Assembly: GCF_002885955.2 (NCBI RefSeq)
Contig: NZ_POQS01000001.1
Span: 892,686-956,685 of the forward strand
Reading direction: 5' to 3'
Source of the DNA: Achromobacter pulmonis
GTDB lineage: Bacteria > Pseudomonadota > Gammaproteobacteria > Burkholderiales > Burkholderiaceae_B
Length of the DNA: 64,000 nt
Below the pieces are notes generated by a model that saw only the letters and a list, made by a program, of their open reading frames with translations, did not search any database and was not told where the DNA came from. A program made the translations under genes and the position numbers. Below are positions 62,494 through 64,000 of this stretch, one piece after another (position 1 is the first letter of the stretch; each line of letters opens with the position of its first letter).

Positions 62494-63975
62494 ATGATGA
62501 CCTCCTCCGCCCTGCTCGCCAGCCCGCTGGCGCGCGGCCCCGGCGCCCTGCCGCGCCAGCGCCAACTGATCCAGCGCCTCAAGCAGGCCATCCTGGCCGG
62601 CCAGCTGCCGGCCGGCGGCAAGCTGCCCTCGTCGCGCGCCCTGGCCGAAGAGCTGGAGATCTCGCGCAACACCGTGCTGATCGCCTACGAGCAGCTGACG
62701 GCCGAAGGCTTCGTGATCGCCGACCGGCAGGGCACGCGGGTCGCGCCCTTGTCGGCCGCCGCCGGCGCGGCCGGCCAGGCCGCCGCGCCGCCCTCCCCGG
62801 TTCCGGCCACGGCCCGGCGCCTGGCGCGCATCGTGTCCACGCGCTACGCGCACGACGGTTCGCTGCCGCTGACGCCCGGCACCCCGGCGCTGACGCAGTT
62901 CCCGGCCAGCGCCTGGCGCCGCGCGCAGGACCGCGCGCTGCAGGCCGCGCCGGCCGCCGCGCTGGGCTATGGCGATCCGCTGGGCGAACCGGCGCTGCGC
63001 GAAGCCATCGCCCAATACCTGCGGGTCTCGCGCGGCGTGCGCTGCGACGCCTCGCGCATCGTCATCACCGAAGGCGCGCAAGGCGCGCTGGCGCTGTGCG
63101 TGCAGCTGCTGACCAACCCCGGCGATACCGCCTGGCTGGAAGAGCCCGGCTACCGCGGCGCCAAGGCCGCCTTCCACGGCGGCGACCTGGAGATGCTGCC
63201 GCTGCGCGTGGACGACGACGGCATCGTGATCCCCGACAGCGCCTGGCGCGACCATCCGCCGCGGCTGATCCAGACCACGCCGTCGCACCAGTACCCCACC
63301 GGCGCGGTGCTGTCGCTGACCCGCCGGCTGGACCTGATCGAGCGCGCGCGGCAGGCCGGCGCCTGGATCATCGAAGACGATTACGACAGCGAGTTCCGCC
63401 ACCAGGGCGAACCCATCGCGGCCATGCAGGGCCTGGTGGCCGACGCGCCCGTGCTGTATGTGGGCACCTTCAGCAAGACCATGTTCCCCGCCCTGCGGCT
63501 GGGCTATCTGGTGCTGCCGCGGGCGCTGGCGGCGCAGGCCATGCCGTCCGTCGTCGAGATGCTGCGCGGCGGCCACCGGCTCGAACAGCTGACCATGGCG
63601 GCCTTCATCGAAAACGGCCAGTTCTCGCGCCATCTGGGGCGCATGCGCCGGCTGTACCGGGAACGGCAGGCGGCGCTGCGCGACGCGCTGGCCGCCCATT
63701 TCGGCATCGAGCACGAAGTACTGGGCGGACACAGCGGCCTGCACCTGACGGTGCGGCTGCCGCCGGCGTACCCGGACCAGGAAATCGTGCGGCAGGCGCG
63801 CGCGCTGGGGATGAACCCGAGCGCGCTGTCCTCGTTCGCGGTGTCGCCCCGGCCGCAGGACAACGGCCTGGTGATCGGCTACGGCAACACGGGCGCGGAG
63901 CGCTTTCCGGCGCTGCTGCGGCGGCTGCGCGAGGTCGCGCTGGAATGCGGTGGGCGGCGCCGGCCGCTCAGTTGA
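62494..63975 (+). CDS. MocR/PdxR-family regulator
   Basis: A 493-residue fused regulator: an N-terminal GntR-type wHTH (about 15-85, LPSSRALAEELEISRNTVLIAYEQL) joined by a Pro/Ala-rich linker to a class I aminotransferase-like domain with the PLP lysine Lys328 in GTFSKTMFPALRLGY. Such regulators sense PLP or PLP-amino-acid adducts. ATGs at 62494 and 62497 are both possible. It is divergent from the GNAT/DMT pair across 117 bases; a CGTGG/CCACG repeat (about 62447-62471) in the gap is a candidate operator. No vitamin B6 synthesis genes are visible. Confidence 0.88.
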   Translation: MMTSSALLASPLARGPGALPRQRQLIQRLKQAILAGQLPAGGKLPSSRALAEELEISRNTVLIAYEQLTAEGFVIADRQGTRVAPLSAAAGAAGQAAAPPSPVPATARRLARIVSTRYAHDGSLPLTPGTPALTQFPASAWRRAQDRALQAAPAAALGYGDPLGEPALREAIAQYLRVSRGVRCDASRIVITEGAQGALALCVQLLTNPGDTAWLEEPGYRGAKAAFHGGDLEMLPLRVDDDGIVIPDSAWRDHPPRLIQTTPSHQYPTGAVLSLTRRLDLIERARQAGAWIIEDDYDSEFRHQGEPIAAMQGLVADAPVLYVGTFSKTMFPALRLGYLVLPRALAAQAMPSVVEMLRGGHRLEQLTMAAFIENGQFSRHLGRMRRLYRERQAALRDALAAHFGIEHEVLGGHSGLHLTVRLPPAYPDQEIVRQARALGMNPSALSSFAVSPRPQDNGLVIGYGNTGAERFPALLRRLREVALECGGRRRPLS

Positions 63976-64000
63976 TCAGCCCGCCCAGCACCAGCACGGC
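63968..64000 (-). CDS. Possible C-terminal fragment of a membrane protein gene
   Basis: The minus strand from the window edge reads an open frame ending in a stop at 63968-63970, giving AVLVLGGLIN. The hydrophobic end suggests the last helix of an inner-membrane protein, overlapping the end of the MocR gene. Too short to identify. Confidence 0.3.
   Translation of the reverse strand, partial: AVLVLGGLIN

Overview
The window is high-GC (about two thirds or more G+C by eye), densely coding DNA of an Alcaligenaceae-type betaproteobacterium (Bordetella/Achromobacter group). The clues are three Bug-family tripartite tricarboxylate receptors, many small catabolic operons each with a divergent LysR, IclR or GntR regulator, a periplasmic nitrate reductase cluster fused to cytochrome c maturation genes, and a GTP-dependent PEP carboxykinase. 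Species cannot be fixed from the sequence alone. There are no rRNA or tRNA genes, CRISPR arrays, transposases or phage genes, and no gene-free stretch longer than about 260 bases.

Layout. 1-2077: end of a PepSY-type membrane protein and a Fes-like siderophore esterase. 2091-9323 (minus): a colinear set running CaiB-type CoA transferase, Cys-less thiolase, DUF35 protein, class V PLP enzyme and a GltIJKL-type amino-acid ABC transporter, opposite an IclR regulator (9413-10192). 10214-11394: a DJ-1/PfpI protein and a cupin. 11407-15631: a lower-GC island with a lipase and an N-acetylmuramoyl-L-alanine amidase on one strand and an exported protein plus a membrane protein on the other. 15641-18470: LysR, 3-hydroxyacyl-CoA dehydrogenase and a beta-keto acid cleavage enzyme. 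18603-29642: napEDABC-ccmABCDEFGHI. 29645-34674 (minus): ttrBCA tetrathionate-reductase-type operon with a perfect FNR box. 34799-36358: a hypoxanthine-DNA-glycosylase-type protein and a pirin.

36416-40339 (minus): enoyl-CoA hydratase, ADP-forming acyl-CoA synthetase and Bug receptor, opposite an IclR regulator. 41316-45875: LysR, then a beta-hydroxyacid dehydrogenase, Bug receptor and DUF1185 protein, then another Bug receptor. 45983-53621: FadR-type GntR regulator, amidase, a five-gene branched-chain-type ABC transporter and ureidoglycolate lyase, with two near-identical FadR-like operators. 53656-53804: a large inverted repeat. 53807-63975: a methyltransferase, pckG, an AMP-forming acyl-CoA synthetase, an allantoate-amidohydrolase-like M20 enzyme, a thioredoxin-like protein, two DMT exporters, a GNAT acetyltransferase and a MocR/PdxR regulator.

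How it works together. nap-ccm and ttr converge with two bases between their stop codons and together provide anaerobic electron acceptors (nitrate, tetrathionate) plus the machinery that assembles the c-type cytochromes NapB and NapC. The remaining operons follow one plan: a local regulator, a high-affinity uptake component (Bug or ABC), CoA activation and a short degradative route. The most distinctive pieces are the Cys-less thiolase/DUF35/PLP-enzyme/transporter operon, the ureide operon with paired FadR-like boxes, the TTCC-N7-GGAA palindromes shared by both IclR promoters, and the low-GC lipase/amidase island.
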